Assembly: GCA_963662175.1 (NCBI GenBank)
Contig: OY759218.1
Coordinates: 16,954,480-17,018,479 of the forward strand
Length of the DNA stretch: 64,000 nt
Source: Aradus depressus
Lineage: Eukaryota; Arthropoda; Insecta; Hemiptera; Aradidae
Direction of reading: 5' to 3'
The translations under genes were made by a program, and so were the position numbers. The first letter of the stretch is position 1. The number at the start of each line of letters is the position of its first letter. This document shows positions 21,961 through 34,124 of this stretch, one piece after another. The notes below the pieces were generated by a model. That model had not been told where the DNA came from and made no database searches. It worked only from the letters and a program-made list of their open reading frames with translations.

Positions 21961-22520
21961 TACTCTTTCTTTTTTCTTAATGCAGATGTATACAACTGTG
22001 CTTTCAATGTGAAAGCAGTAGTCTTGTGGAGCTGGAACCTCACAAAAGTTAATCGGCTATCGTGAATGATAGATAGTCTTTGTTTTCATATAATAAATAA
22101 GGCTGAATGTCTGAATCATGCGAAAACGGTTGAACGTGTATTCACGAAATTTCCAGGGCATTTCAAGAATGACTCATGTTATTTCGATTAAAGTCTATGT
22201 GGTAGTAAAGATTGATACAACTTATAACGAGGGGAGCGTCCAAAATTTTATGTTGGAGAAGGGGGAATATTTCTTTTACAACAACGACCAAATAAGGGAG
22301 CGTAGGGCAGTTAAAAACATTTTATTCGAATCATATTCACGGAACATGTAGGTTATATTGAGTTTGGCCCAACTTGAGGTATACCCTATGTGCTATACAA
22401 AAAATTTTATTGTGGGGGCTCTAATTGGGTAAGACCTAATTTCCTTTTACAATAACGATTGCATATCAAATCGAAGACTTCGACGAGAAGAGTTGGAAAA
22501 TACATATACATCTTTTTTCG
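21961..22520. other. Unassigned intron DNA
   Basis: An open frame at 22118-22351 is not recognised. No splice-bounded coding segment resembles Hth. Confidence 0.4.
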
Positions 22521-22976
22521 GTTTTACTTCTCCAGTTATACGAAGTGTATAAGAATTCGATGCGATACAAAGAACAGTAATTCGATGCGGAGTTTTCAAC
22601 GGAATTTCATATTCTACGACCTCCTGATTCCAGGAATTTAAAAAAAATATCTGTCTGTGTGTGTGTCTGTGAACACGATAACTCACGACAGAATGAATGT
22701 ATCGACACGAAATTTTATAAGTTTACCTCTCTTAGGTACACTTATATAAATATTCAGCCAAATCAGTCTAAGAGAAGGGGAGATTAGGGAGGCTTAACAC
22801 AAAAACTCTAATAACTGCCGTTTTAATGAATGTACTGACACGAAATTTCATACCTAAATTCAAAGCCCTCTAGAAACGACACCTATTAATTTTCAACAAA
22901 ATCAACGGAAAAGGAGGAGGGATCAGAAAGGGGTCTACTCAAAAATTTCAATAACTGTCCACGTAATGAACGGAAT
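22521..22976 (-). repeat. Family A copy (minus)
   Basis: It starts TTTACTTCTCCAGTTATACG, then GAGTTTTCAACGGAATTTCA, CTGTGAACACGATAACTCAC and three CGACACGAAATTT/GACACGAAATTTCATA-type modules (about 22700, 22838) with CTCTAATAACTGCCG. The 5' end with the ACCGGC hairpin is missing: it stops at CACGTAATGAACGG. Confidence 0.9.
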
Positions 22977-22977
22977 G

Positions 22978-23140
22978 AACTAAAGGGTTTCACATAACTA
23001 GGTAAATCATTAATGTATATGAGGAACAGCAAAGGTCCTAAGATTGATCCTTGAGGAACACTGCATGTAATTTATCTCCATTCTGATATATACTTTTCCC
23101 CAGTTACATCATGAGCTTAGCTATCTAGTTAATGAGTCCT
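22978..23140 (-). pseudogene. LINE reverse-transcriptase fragment (minus)
   Basis: The minus strand reads [20 protein letters not shown] then PSYVKP between about 23067 and 22985. This is the textbook motif B block of jockey/CR1-type reverse transcriptases. It is only about 55 codons long with ragged ends, so it is a relic. It is a different clade from the R1-type copy at 20641-21749. Confidence 0.88.
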
Positions 23141-23147
23141 TTAGGGC

Positions 23148-23222
23148 TTTTTTGAACTTACACGTTTCATGTCAATGTGTTCACAGACGCACACACACAC
23201 ATAGACACACAGATTCTGTCTA
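23148..23222 (+). repeat. Family A fragment (plus)
   Basis: TTTTTGAACTTACACGTTTC, GTCAATGTGTTCACAGACGC and a CACACAC stretch correspond to the region just before the poly(T) of family A. Confidence 0.6.
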
Positions 23223-23351
23223 TGTTACTTGTAAGGCACTTTCAACATCATACCATAGTCATTCCTCACTTCACAGTGGAGTAACTTTGGTGACGACCCT
23301 GTCTCTGTCTCTTTCCTACAAAAAACTAACTCAGTTTTTATTATATTTCAG

Positions 23352-23402
23352 ATGGTCCAAGCAATTCAGGTTTTGCGATTTCACTTGCTCGAACTCGAAA
23401 AG
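23352..23402 (+). CDS. hth: homothorax exon, MEIS N-terminal domain (part 2 of 3 seen)
   Basis: The exon is 51 nt, phase 0-0, and encodes MVQAIQVLRFHLLELEK, the near-invariant helix of the Meis/Hth HM domain that joins its two halves. The acceptor is TTTCAG ending at 23351 and the donor is GTAATT at 23403. The intron between this and the previous exon is 2,946 nt and contains an R1-type LINE, a family A copy and another RT fragment. The next intron is 1,110 nt. With the 20355 exon it makes two successive 17-codon cassettes of identical length and phase. Confidence 0.95.
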
Positions 23403-24512
23403 GTAATTACAAATTACTCTGTATAAAAAAAATGATTTATTTACCATGTTTTTGCAACAGACCAGTTTTCACAATAAATTGAATCTTATCTGGAGGGCTC
23501 TCACAATAGAAGCATGAGGCGTTATTTGGTTTCCATGTTCAAGCAACCAAATGAATGCACGCACATATTCCTCTACTCCAGTTCATTCGAAGTTCTTTCA
23601 TCTTCTTTTTCCGATGCTTCTTTCCGTTCACTCCCAATAATAATATATTAGTTTGGAATATAAGAATATTTCATGTACGAGGCCATCACAATGTCAATTT
23701 AAGACTTCTGTAAATTGTCTTGAATCACTTTTAATTTTACGTAGAACATTTTGTTACAAAGATTAATCCTTAGTTGTTCAGTAACAGAAATAATTAGCTA
23801 GTTTCAGTAAAATAATCAATAGTTCCCTTAAAAAATATTGAAAGTTGTAAAACTAATTAATAGAAGAGTACCTCTACTAACTAAGGAACATTTTCTAGGT
23901 TACCATGTTACCAATTATCGGAGAGTGGCCCCACTCTCTGATTTAAAAAATAACTCCCAATTCCGTATTAGGAACGTCTTCCATATTTGGTTCTCTTCCT
24001 TTCCCAAAAACTCAGGTTAAGATTAACACTAGGAGTATTTTCTGAAGAAAAGATTCGGGCTGTTTGTCTGAGAGGTGGTTAGTGTGGTTGCGTGTTCTCA
24101 CTGAAAGGTAATGACTTCTCTTATATTTTTTAGGCTTCTGTAAGTCGAAGGCCTCCAACTTCTGACTTTCCCCCCTTTGTCCAATAGTGATAGCTTGGAA
24201 GGAAAGTTCTGTGGAGTGAGAATGGCTTCAGAAGAACGATATGCTTGCAGTATAAGCGTTTCCATTATAATTCAGTTTTTTCTAATTGTACGAGCGTATT
24301 CTTCCGAACGTTTGACCTCAGCTTAGAGACAAACAGCAACTGGACTATTCAGGTTCTTTCAGATACTGCTTCAAACAGAATGATATAGATCTGAAAAAAC
24401 CTGAATAGACCAGTTCTGAGTTATGAAACCATACAATCATTAATTATATGAATAATTAGGTTGCTACATTATCACTGGTTGCCTGATTTTTTATTTGTCT
24501 ACTTTCTTTCAG
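23403..24512 (+). other. hth: hth intron between exons 2 and 3 seen here
   Basis: The intron runs from GTAATT to CTTTCAG, 1,110 nt, and is free of the interspersed families, unlike its neighbours. It holds a stem-loop at 24338-24415 (separate entry). No other conserved-looking element is visible by eye. Confidence 0.85.
24338..24415 (+). other. Stem-loop with 27-nt arms, miRNA-precursor-like
   Basis: The left arm AACTGGACTATTCAGGTTCT…CAGAT (24338-24364) pairs with the right arm ATCTGAAAAAACCTGAATAG…CAGTT (24389-24415): 25 pairs and two internal mismatches (A·A and C·A), loop 24 nt. It lies on the sense strand of the hth intron, 97 nt before the next exon. The size fits a pre-miRNA, but it could equally be a very short foldback element. 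No known miRNA seed was recognised. Confidence 0.5.
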
Positions 24513-24707
24513 GTTCACGAACTCTGCGACAACTTTTGCCACCGGTACATCAGCTGTCTCAAAGGGAAAATGCCCATCGACCTTGTGATTGATGAACGAG
24601 AAAGCTCCAAGCCACTGCCGGACATCGGAACCCCAGCCAATGGAAACGATGGCCGAAGCAATGCCGACTCCACTTCGCACACCGACGGGGCAAGCACCCC
24701 CGACGTG
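24513..24707 (+). CDS. hth: homothorax exon, end of MEIS N-terminal domain
   Basis: The exon is 195 nt (65 codons), phase 0-0. It opens with [20 protein letters not shown], the signature of the second half of the Meis/Hth HM domain, and then [10 protein letters not shown] less conserved linker ([16 protein letters not shown]) follows, and it ends with [19 protein letters not shown], which is typical of insect Homothorax rather than vertebrate Meis. The acceptor is CTTTCAG ending at 24512. The donor is GTGAGT at 24708; reading through it reaches a stop at 24744, so an unspliced message would give a homeodomain-less protein extended by 12 residues. The next expected exon (insect Hth continues RPPSSSLSYGG…) was not found in the following 39 kb. 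Confidence 0.96.
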
Positions 24708-27700
24708 GTGAGTCTAAGTCACCTACACTCTTCACTATACTACTAAGTGGCCTCTCCACATCCTCAACGCAAATCTGCATCCAAAAAGTCAATAACTCGC
24801 CTTACTGGTCGTCCACATTTCCTTAAGCTCACTATGGTAGAATCCCGTTTATCTGATGATTTCAGAATCGACAGCTCCTCGGATGTTCCACCTCTTTACC
24901 TCGTAGAGACATTCCCTTTCAGAAAACTTCGATAAGTGGAAATAGTACGAGTTCATAGTTATTTCGTTACCTCCTAAACCTTAAAAATCCCCACAATTCG
25001 AAACTTCTTAGATTGGACCTACGAATATGTTTTCAAGTTAACTTATTCATGGTAAGGAATCCCATTAATAACATTAGTTTCTCCTTCTTTCAATGGTTTG
25101 CTTGTTTAGAAACTAGAGTCCTACACTCTGCACATCCTTTATGCAAATCTGGATTAAACCGTTACTAACCAGTGTTAGTTGTCCAAAGAAGTCAATAGAT
25201 CCCCCATGAATTTTTAGAGGGTATTAGAAACAAAAACTACTTAGGGACCCAACTCTTAAGTTTTGTAGGAGTCAATGAAGTACGTAAAACTTTTTCCCGG
25301 CTTCTACCACCTTTTCTGACCACACTAGAAGGCTCGTGTTGTAGACTTTTGACAAAACGGTCTCCTTGTGGCCTATCCTGAGAGAGGTTCCTCCTTTGGT
25401 TTCAGCGAACTCCTCTCTCTCTGCTTCCATCCTCTCCGACCACACTTTTATCTTCCTCCCTCCAGAACGCCTCCCTTCCTGGTGTAGATTTGACAAAGCG
25501 GTCTCTATGTGTCCTATCCTGCGAACGCCTCCCTTCGCAGTTTTCTCCTGGATAACCATTGAGCATCCATCCTTCTCAATCTCTTAACTCCGTTTCACTT
25601 CGAAACAAGTTGCAAACAGAAAATTAATTTCAACTATGAGCTGTTTAGGTTTTGAAATTACCCTTAAAACTTAAAAAGTTGAACACTTTTCTATCCATGT
25701 AACTAATTTAGCAACAAGTTGAAGTGAAAGTTTAAAGTGTATTTTCCCTCTCATTGAAGTGGTCAAAGTATTGAGTAAATTTTCACTTTCTATTTAGACT
25801 ACTTCAAGAAGATGATTAGGTATGTCACTTTTTTTTTGTGTTCGAAATAATATTGAAAACCATATTACCTTTCACTGTAAACTATAAAAAAACTAGATTC
25901 TCATATTTCATATCTAGTCAATTTTCGGGAAAAGGAATATTTCAAATCCCAAACTCATTTTGAAAGTTCTTGAACGGGGAGAGTGTAATATAATAACTGA
26001 ATGTAAGGCAGTGATTGATTTACTGGAATATCAGATTTGTGGAATTATACAAACTCGACAAGACTTTAGAAAATTTGTTTTTACTGGCTGCAATTTTCAA
26101 ATAACTTATTTTTATTCATATAGTTTTCAGTATATTTTAATTCATGGTTTTCGATAAGGGTTTCTTTCTTTGGTTTGGTATAACGTCTATGCTCCCTAAT
26201 GGGACAGAAAAGACTCTACTGGCTGATTTTCTAGCTCTAAAATCGACTCTATTTCAATTGCTATTTTTTATTTACTTATTTATTTAAATTTTTTTCTAAT
26301 ATATCCAAATTAAGAAACATGAACGGCACATCCAAACATTTTTCTTAAATTTCTTTTCGAGTTTGTAAAATTTTTTAAAAGGCAGTTTGTCGCCTCTCTC
26401 GTCCATAGATCTATTATAAAAAAGAGAGAAAACGAAAAATAAAAAAATAACTAAAAAGAAAAATAATTTTATTATTATACAAAGACTAACTTAATATGAT
26501 AAAAAAGAAAAGCTTTGAATAACAGCTTATGGAAAAGTAAGAAAAAAAATATTTGATATGCTACACACATATAACAAAGGTTGTATGTAAAATAATTTTA
26601 TTCACTGTCATAAAAATTAGAAAAGCGAAGTATAATAAGGCTTTGATTTATGCTTGACTTTTGAAAATTATTATCTCTTAAGATGATTTTGAAAATTTTA
26701 AATGGACTATAAATATGAATTATAATTTCTTTTCTATTGGTCGTTAAAGAATAGTATAGTAAAAAGTATGGTTTATTTATTCTGTAAAAATAAATAATCA
26801 GAAAATTGCCATGATAGTTACTAAATTTCGAATTTACTTATAATTTGAAGTATATTAATTTTACTATTATTTATTGTCATGACGCAAGATTACAAGTTTT
26901 TTCACCCAAAAATGTTTATTCCTTATTCTTTTCGGACTGATAGCTATTTATTAATTTTTTAAATAATTATAATTTTGAAAAATAACTTGAAATATTTTTT
27001 GTCACGGTTTGGTTACTTAAATAATTTTTCGAAAAAGACAAAATAAAATATATGATTAATACATTTTTTATTCTTAAGTACTTCATAAAATCCTCCTGAA
27101 AAATAAGCTAGGGAGCTGTCGATAGTTTATTAAGACATAATATTTAAACAATAAAAATAATCATTTAAAGGGAAAGGAACTATTTTGAGTATAGTTTAGT
27201 TGCGATTTCTAGTTTTTGATTTTTTATTTGTTTCGCTTTTCTTATCCTGTTGAGCAGCTTCTAATTGTTTTTGTTTTTAATCTCAATGAAAAATAATTTT
27301 GGCAATAACTGAAGTAATTATTGTAAGTCCATTTGGGTTTATCTGACATGTAATAATTTCTTATGGTTATTACATGTTGTGTATATTTTTTTTGTAAATT
27401 TTCTCCTTGAATGTGAAAAAGGAAAAAAAATAAGAAGAAAAAGAAAATTGTAGAATAGAGTTATTATCAATATTGCTAATTTGTCAATATTTTGACAGTT
27501 AAAATTAAGTCAATGAAAAATATTTTACGCTGGTTATAAGCAAATGTTTAGCTTTGCATTGTGATTGTCGTGGTTATATTTACGAAAATGTCACAAATTC
27601 GAGTTTGTTGACGAATATGCAGATTTTTATTGTAACATTTTTGTAAATACTGTACTAGCTATAGCCAAATCGTTTCAGTAATTCACATAATATTTTATGT

Positions 27701-28839
27701 AATTATTCTACGTTGAAAGTATACGATGTAATACGTAGTTGTTATCTTTTTTTTAATTATTTTTTTTGAAAAAAAAAAAAAAGAAGTATTTTGAAAGTAC
27801 TTGGTGTTTGTGGCTTTTATATAAAATATAGGTCCTAAAAAAAAAAAAAAAATTGTTTGTACAAAAAAATAGTGTAAAAAGAGTTGCGAAACTTCAAACG
27901 GCCTCTTTTCGGTCGGTTTTCGCCGGGTGTGGTCGTCCTGCTAATAGCAATAAAAATTAAAAAACGGTCAAGTTCGAATCGGGTGAGTATGTTCCATACT
28001 CTTACAATTTTTTCCGTGTTATGTGTTCGAGTTAGAACAACGAAAATTTTGGGAAAACTTTGATTGTTTTCTATATTTCAATTTTTTTTCTCAAACTTTT
28101 CTCATGAGTACTTTTTGAAATAGGGGGGAGGGAGGGGACACTCATGCGAAAAGATAATATTAAAAAAAGATAAAATCAGACAAGTGTATATATTTTTGAA
28201 GTCCTCACAATAACACCTTATCAACGATACTCAGAAGATTTGTGAAAAACATTTTTTCTGGAGATTAATTATTTGCTAATAAAATCCACCATTTTGGTTT
28301 TTAGAAATATTACAGAAGCTCTGCTTGCGGGGGTACCTAGGTTGTATGACCTATATACAGACCAAATTTTAATTTCCTAGGTTAAACCGGTTTACAAGAT
28401 ATGAAGCTGCAGACGGTCGGACAGACACTGTGAGCTTCCGTTTTAACCATTAGTGGTATAGATTGTCTGTCTGGTATATTCCCCAGAAAATGGAACACTT
28501 GTACCATGTACACTCAAGTGAAACATTTGTTTTTTAAACAGATTTTGAGAAATAAAACTGTCGATGCATTTTTGAATCGTTCACTAATAATTAGGCATTA
28601 GGTGACTTGAATGTGTTACGTTTCAGAGGGAAAAAAAATCTTTATTAATTTTCGGCTAGCACTTTGAACTTAATTTATGGTACCGAAACCTGAAAATCAA
28701 AAGAAAAAAGAGTAATCTGGCATAATAATAAGAAGTTAGTTAGAAAATTGTAAATCATATTATGTGAGAGCTAACTAAACTCGAGAATAGATGGGATAGC
28801 TTGAAAGTCACCCAAAATGTTATTTAAAAAATTCGTCGA
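24708..28839 (+). other. hth: Start of the long downstream hth intron
   Basis: It begins with donor GTGAGT. 25290-25540 holds a diverged tandem duplication of about 137 bp (TTTGACAAAACGGTCTCCTT and TTTGACAAAGCGGTCTCTAT with GTGTCCTATCCTGCGA). 26250-27850 is very AT-rich with poly(A)/poly(T) runs. 28310-28470 is more balanced and unassigned. No exon matching the expected RPPSSSLSYGG continuation or the TALE homeodomain (NWFINARRR) was seen. Confidence 0.7.
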
Positions 28840-29638
28840 TGAATCACCGGAAATGTACATACCCAGCACGACTTAATCAATAAGTGTTTCCTCTCTCTCC
28901 AAAACCAATGGAACATTTAGGCTAAACATCATGAATCCTCATACTAAAATTTGTATCGATATATTCATTACATCTGCAATTTTTATTCGATTTTTAAGTT
29001 GAGTCCCCCTGTTAAGGGCCGTGGTTGCCGTGCGGGCAAGAGCCGTAAGTTTTTGGTTGCATGCTACCACCATGGTTGCGAGTTCGAATCCCAGAGAGTT
29101 TTATTTCATAGATAGAACTCCCTCCCGGGCTCATGGAATTTGTGAAAATAACCAAATAACACCGTTATAGAGGCATGGATAATATGCATCGTACATTTAT
29201 TTTACGGAAAAAAAAAAAAGTTGAGCCCCTCTGATCTTCCAGGTGTCGTCCTTATGGGTTTTTGAACTTACTGAAATTTCGTGTCAATACATTCATTACA
29301 ACGACTGTTATTAGACTTTTTGTGTTAAGTCCCTCTCCCCTCTGGCTTATTTGGCTGAATATCAATAGATATCGTCCTAAGAGGATTCTGGATACACATA
29401 TAAAATTTCGTGTCAATACATTCATTCTATCGGGAGTTATCGTGTTCACGGGCACACAGGAAGACGTTTTTAAAATTTTTGGAATCAGTGTTTCGGGAAA
29501 CATGAAATTCCAGTGAAAACTCAACAGCGAATTTCTGGCCGATTAAGTTTTTAGTTGCCTGGTACCACCATGGTTGCGGGTTCGAATTTCTGACAGATTA
29601 CATAACTTCCGCAACTATTCGTAAAGCTGGAGAAGTAA
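28840..29638 (+). repeat. Full-length family A copy (plus) carrying a SINE-2 insertion
   Basis: It starts CGTCGATGAATCACCGGAAA and ends TTCGTAAAGCTGGAGAAGTA. Modules follow one another at about 28960, 29283 and 29413. A SINE-2 element splits it at 29014-29218, and a short SINE-2-like piece (TGGTACCACCATGGTTGCGG) replaces part of the 3' region at 29550-29590. Confidence 0.9.
29014..29218 (+). mobile_element. tRNA-derived SINE of a second family (SINE-2)
   Basis: It begins AAGGGCCGTGGTTGCCGTGC (tRNA-like head) with B box GGTTGCGAGTTCGAATCCC at about 29074-29092, and ends in an A-rich tail. Flanking direct repeats AGTTGAGTCCCCCTGTT (28997-29013) and AGTTGAGCCCCTCTGAT (29219-29235) look like a decayed 17-bp target duplication. 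It is unrelated in body sequence to SINE-1. Confidence 0.82.
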
Positions 29639-31977
29639 AATTTAAGTTCTTTGCGATACCCTAATCACATGCAAATTACATCAGTGAGTATATATATACT
29701 TTTAAACTTGTGATTGTATTATATCTGTAGCCATATTTTTTTTACGTTCGCCATGTTTATTCTACAGATTTGTGTGTTTGCGCATAGCATACATTTGGAA
29801 ATTCTGTGCTTAGGGTACATTTATATTTTTTTTTTCACCATACAAACCTTTAATCTTCTTGTGCAACGACCATGAAATAACTAGTTCGAGTAAGCTGCTG
29901 GGTGTGAACTGTCCAGATACTCATAAATTTCGAACTCGAATTTATTAATTCTTGGGCCCAAGTTCACCAACCGAATCACCTCCAGATTTTTCGATAAATT
30001 TAATTTAGGCCCACCCCCTTTCCCTTAGGTATTCGCACTGTCCGATGTCGACCGAAAAAGAGGTCTTTTGAGATATTGCCATCTCCCATTACACTTTTTA
30101 AAAAATATTCTGTTTTGTTTAAGATTATGTTTAAGTCAAATCAAATTTGTTAACACTGAACGGTTATTAAGAGGGAAGGTATTGTAAAAGACAAGATATG
30201 TATACCTTTTTTTAAAATAGCAATTTCGGTTTCTTTTTATAAAAAAAAATAAAAAAAATTATTTATATTATTTTTTCATTCAAAGAAAAATTGTACTTTT
30301 CAAAATGTAATGTAATATTTTATCGCAATAAATGCTAGTGTCTGAATCGAGTCGTTCTATTAATGCCTCCGATCTTGCATGTCAACAAAAAGAGCCTTAT
30401 AGTTTTTTTTTGTTTTAATTTTGCGAAATTGCTGTTTTTTTTCTAAATGAGGGACTGGGTTTGGTAAGGGCTCTTTCCTTCCCTTTAGAAAAAATAGCAA
30501 ACAATTATATTTTTTTCTCCAACCGTTACGTTATTATTCCTTCTATGCAAAAATTAAGTCATTCCTCCAATATTAATAAGTTTATTTTTTAAAAAATATT
30601 ATTCCTCATTGTATTTACTTTGTTTTAGAACTTTCTTCAGACTGCATTTGTTTTGTATTAGGGTCATTACACGCCAAAACGATTTCTTTGCGTACAAATT
30701 TTTAATTTCCATATAATTTTGTTATAGTGTACTATTAGACCTATTCTAAATATTGAAGTGTTTTTCATTATTTTATTGTATTCCCAGTTTAATGGCGGAT
30801 TGAATTTTTTTTTCTAAAATTAAATTCTGAAATACTGCTCCTCGTAAGCATTTATTTGTATCTTTGTTATCAGATAAATTACAATACTTTTTGATAAAAA
30901 TATCATTGTCACTATGAAAACATTGTTTTTAACACTTAATTTTATTCGCATTGAAAAATATGAATTATCCTTATAATATTTCTTATAATTAAAGTATGAA
31001 ATGTGGATGCGGCAGTTTGTCAAATTTGAATCTGCTACCAGAGTGCCATATTTCATATTTACAGAATTTATCGAAAGTATAATAAGGATTATTTATAACG
31101 TTTGTCAGGATTTTAAGGTGACCAATTTGTGAAATTACAAATTTAATTTTTAAGACGAATTAAAGTATCTAAAAATATTATATAGACTATCAGAGATATT
31201 TTTATTAAAAAGTGTCAGTATTTATCTTCAAAACAAAACAAAAAGTAAAGTTTTTGAAATCTAAATTTTAGAGAAAAAAAGTTTCAACATTTCAAAGTGC
31301 CTTAAAGTTGAAAATATGTGAATTATGAAAAACCTTCGACTGTTTGAATTTTTTATTACTCAACCAAAGTATATGGAAATTAAAATTTTGAGGGCCTGGA
31401 AAAGTGATAGTTTCGGCATGAAAATAACCTATTACTATCATTTAAAATTATTTTTTTTCTAAACTATGGCTCTTTCTGTTGACTGGCCTTTACCTTTTTG
31501 ACCTGAAGCTTTACAGTTGAACGGCTTACTTAGCTTTGGTCCAGAAAAGTAGCTTTCCAGACAAAGTGGGGTTCGGTATTTCGGAATTTATGGGAGCTTT
31601 TATTACTAAAAATTTTTTTTAGGCATCGGAGAGGCACCCTTATGTGAAGAAAATATGATCCTAGGATAGGAGATATGGTGGGGGATTTGAAAATTTTGTT
31701 TAATGGGATTTAACGTTGAGGGTGTCGGGAACAATAGGTGAGTTGAAACCGGAGAACAAACCAGGATTCTAACTGGTAATTGGTGTCAGTTTTATCGATG
31801 GGGGAAACCGGCTAAGTAAGCTTACCAACGATAAGCTTACACAAAGGCCACAAAAAAAAAAAAAAAAAAAAAAAAGCTCCGGAGAAAGAGCGACTCAATT
31901 CATGACAACTATTGTAAGAAAAAAAAAACTCAGGGTGGATCTCCGGAACTCCCTTCTAATCTGAGATGTTAAAAGCT
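29639..31977. other. AT-rich intron DNA, no gene
   Basis: There are long T- and A-rich stretches and no repeat family recognised. A poly(A) run at about 31850-31875 could be a retroposon tail. Open frames (e.g. 30820-31056 minus) are low-complexity and not called. Confidence 0.5.
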
Positions 31978-32483
31978 CAGTCACACTATCAAATTTACCA
32001 TCAAATTGCATAATTTTCAGGTTTCAAAATACTTTAAACTGACATTGTACGATGAGGAGAATATATGCTGACAATATTACGTTTAGTTCTACTCTAACTT
32101 ATTTTTGTAAACGATGTTTAACGCATAAAATTTGTTAAAGACAAATGTAGATAATCAAAGTATAATGTTTTGTTTATTCAAGAAAGTTATTAAAGTTGTG
32201 TCAGTTCTGCGGTAAAAACTAAAGAATTTTTCTAATATAAACTATGCAGAAATCAAGATAATAAAAAAATGATTCCGTTGAAAAATAACCAAAATTATCG
32301 TATCATTAACCGTAATATTCCCCATTAAAAAAATATATATTTTTTTTATTCAAAATCATTGATTAGGGTCAGCTAATTACGTGATGTTCAAATAAACTTA
32401 TAAAAGTGCATATTTCATTACATTTTCTACCAAAATTAAAAATAGGTAAAAAAAAAATTACTGGAAATTTGATAGTGTGACAG
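31978..32483. mobile_element. Putative MITE, ends CAGTCACACTATCAAATTT
   Basis: The left end CAGTCACACTATCAAATTTA matches the reverse complement of the right end AAATTTGATAGTGTGACAG over about 20 bp with one mismatch near the tip. The body is 506 bp, AT-rich, without coding capacity. No clear target duplication was found, so the superfamily is open. Confidence 0.62.
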
Positions 32484-34073
32484 TAGTTATATAAAAGGGA
32501 TTTCCTGCAAAATTTTCATAATTAGCGTATTTATTTTGTATATCTTGCCTTTATTTTTTTTTGCCTCCTCTTAAAAACCGTACCACAGTGATTACACTAC
32601 CTCAACAATTTTGTAGGTTTTTTTTTCTATTTCTTTATTTTTGAGTTACCGTGGATTTGACAAAATTTATTAGTTTTATTTGAATGCTTGTTGAGTCCCA
32701 GTGGTGAAGCGTTGGGCATATATTTTTTTTAAAGGAAGCAATAATATTTCCCATTCCGTTTACAGATTAGAGCTGGCATTCAATGGAAAGAAGACTTTTT
32801 TGTGTAATGGAAATGATTTTTTTTTTGGTTAAATATGTTTAATATTTTTCGCGGCATTGCTGAAAAAAAAACTTTTAGGAAACTGTAAGAATTACATTTT
32901 GAAAACATTTTCAATTCCATGCAAGAAAGTGAGATGAATATATATTCCGAAGCTGAGAATAAATAATTGATAGAAATATTTTGATAGCTTGGGACTCAAC
33001 TACGTTGTTTTTCAATATATTTTTCTTTCTTTCCGAACTAAAATGTATTTCGCCTGAATTCGCAATGTAACATCTTTTTGGATGAGGGATTGTGCAAACT
33101 GTTCCATTACACCACAAAAGTTAGAAAGATAAAAAGCTAAGAAATAAAAATAGTAGCATTTTGTTTTTAGCATACCCAAAATTTTGGTGAAATGCAGTAA
33201 CTTGCAAGAAGTTGGTGTACTAAAAAATTGAATACAAAACGTTATGAGCCATTAACAACCGTTAAGACTAAAAATGTTATTGCAAATAAATTGCATTCAG
33301 TGAAATTGTAAATTTTTACAGATCAAAAATATTTAAAAAATAAATATATTTAAAAAAATTGCAAGAATGAAATTTCACATTTTGGCCGATTTAAATATAT
33401 TTCTACATTACTGCAAAACTCATTATTTATTTTAATTATTAAAAAATTATTGCAATCCAGTGCTCCTCGTAGTTTTGAAAAGAATATAGAATCGAAACCA
33501 TATTGTACACTTTTCACAAATTTTTAAAATTTTAGTCCACCTATGAATCAACATTTCATATTTACGCCTTATGCCAGAAATTGAACTGAAAACATTTCTG
33601 ACAAACTGCATTTTTTCGTCCAAGTCTGAGGTAGTGTAATCAAGATATCAAGAGTATTTTTTTTCTTCCTTTTCTTTCAATATTTCTTTATTATTATAAT
33701 TTTTTTAATTTTTTCTACTCTAAACTATGTAGTTTGGCATCAATAATAATTATTTTATTGCTTAAATTTATAAACATTTTGAGATAGTTAAAGTCTAAAC
33801 TATAAACAATTATAAATAAAAAAAGAATGTTGGGAACTTATTTTCTTTACATGCAAACGTGTCTCTGGGATTTCAGAATTAAGAAAGCTCCTTATATTTT
33901 GGGCATTTAACATTTTTTCACTGTCATTTTTTTTTCTTTATTTAGAAATTTTCGTTATTGATACAAATTATTTACAAATTGAAAATTATTAGATTATTTT
34001 ATTTATTTATTTTTTTGAAAAATTATTCTAAAATACCGATTCCCACTTTTCTGGGGTCTGCGTTTCGGATCAG
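32484..34073. other. AT-rich intron DNA
   Basis: No gene or repeat family is identified. The minus open frame 32911-33117 has no recognisable motif. Confidence 0.5.
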
Positions 34074-34124
34074 ATAAACTTGGCAGACTGGGGCGCTGAC
34101 TTCAACCGAGAAAGGGAAATCAAG
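34074..34124 (+). CDS. Candidate 51-nt microexon (unproven)
   Basis: A short, locally GC-rich island inside very AT-rich DNA reads INLADWGADFNREREIK. It is open in phase 0, preceded by TTTCGGATCAG (34063-34073) and followed by a GTTAGT donor (34125). Its length and phase equal the two 17-codon hth exons, so insertion between 24707 and a later exon would keep the frame. Against it: the acceptor is weak and pyrimidine-poor, the open frame extends about 14 codons further 5', and the peptide is not part of Homothorax as I know it. It could be a chance island or an exon of another transcript. Confidence 0.2.

Noticed and set aside
24513..24746. Independent 83-codon gene
   Set aside because: It is the third hth exon read through its donor site. 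The residues upstream of VHELC are intron translation.
24560..24792. Minus-strand frames overlapping the third hth exon
   Set aside because: They are antisense shadows of a conserved coding exon.
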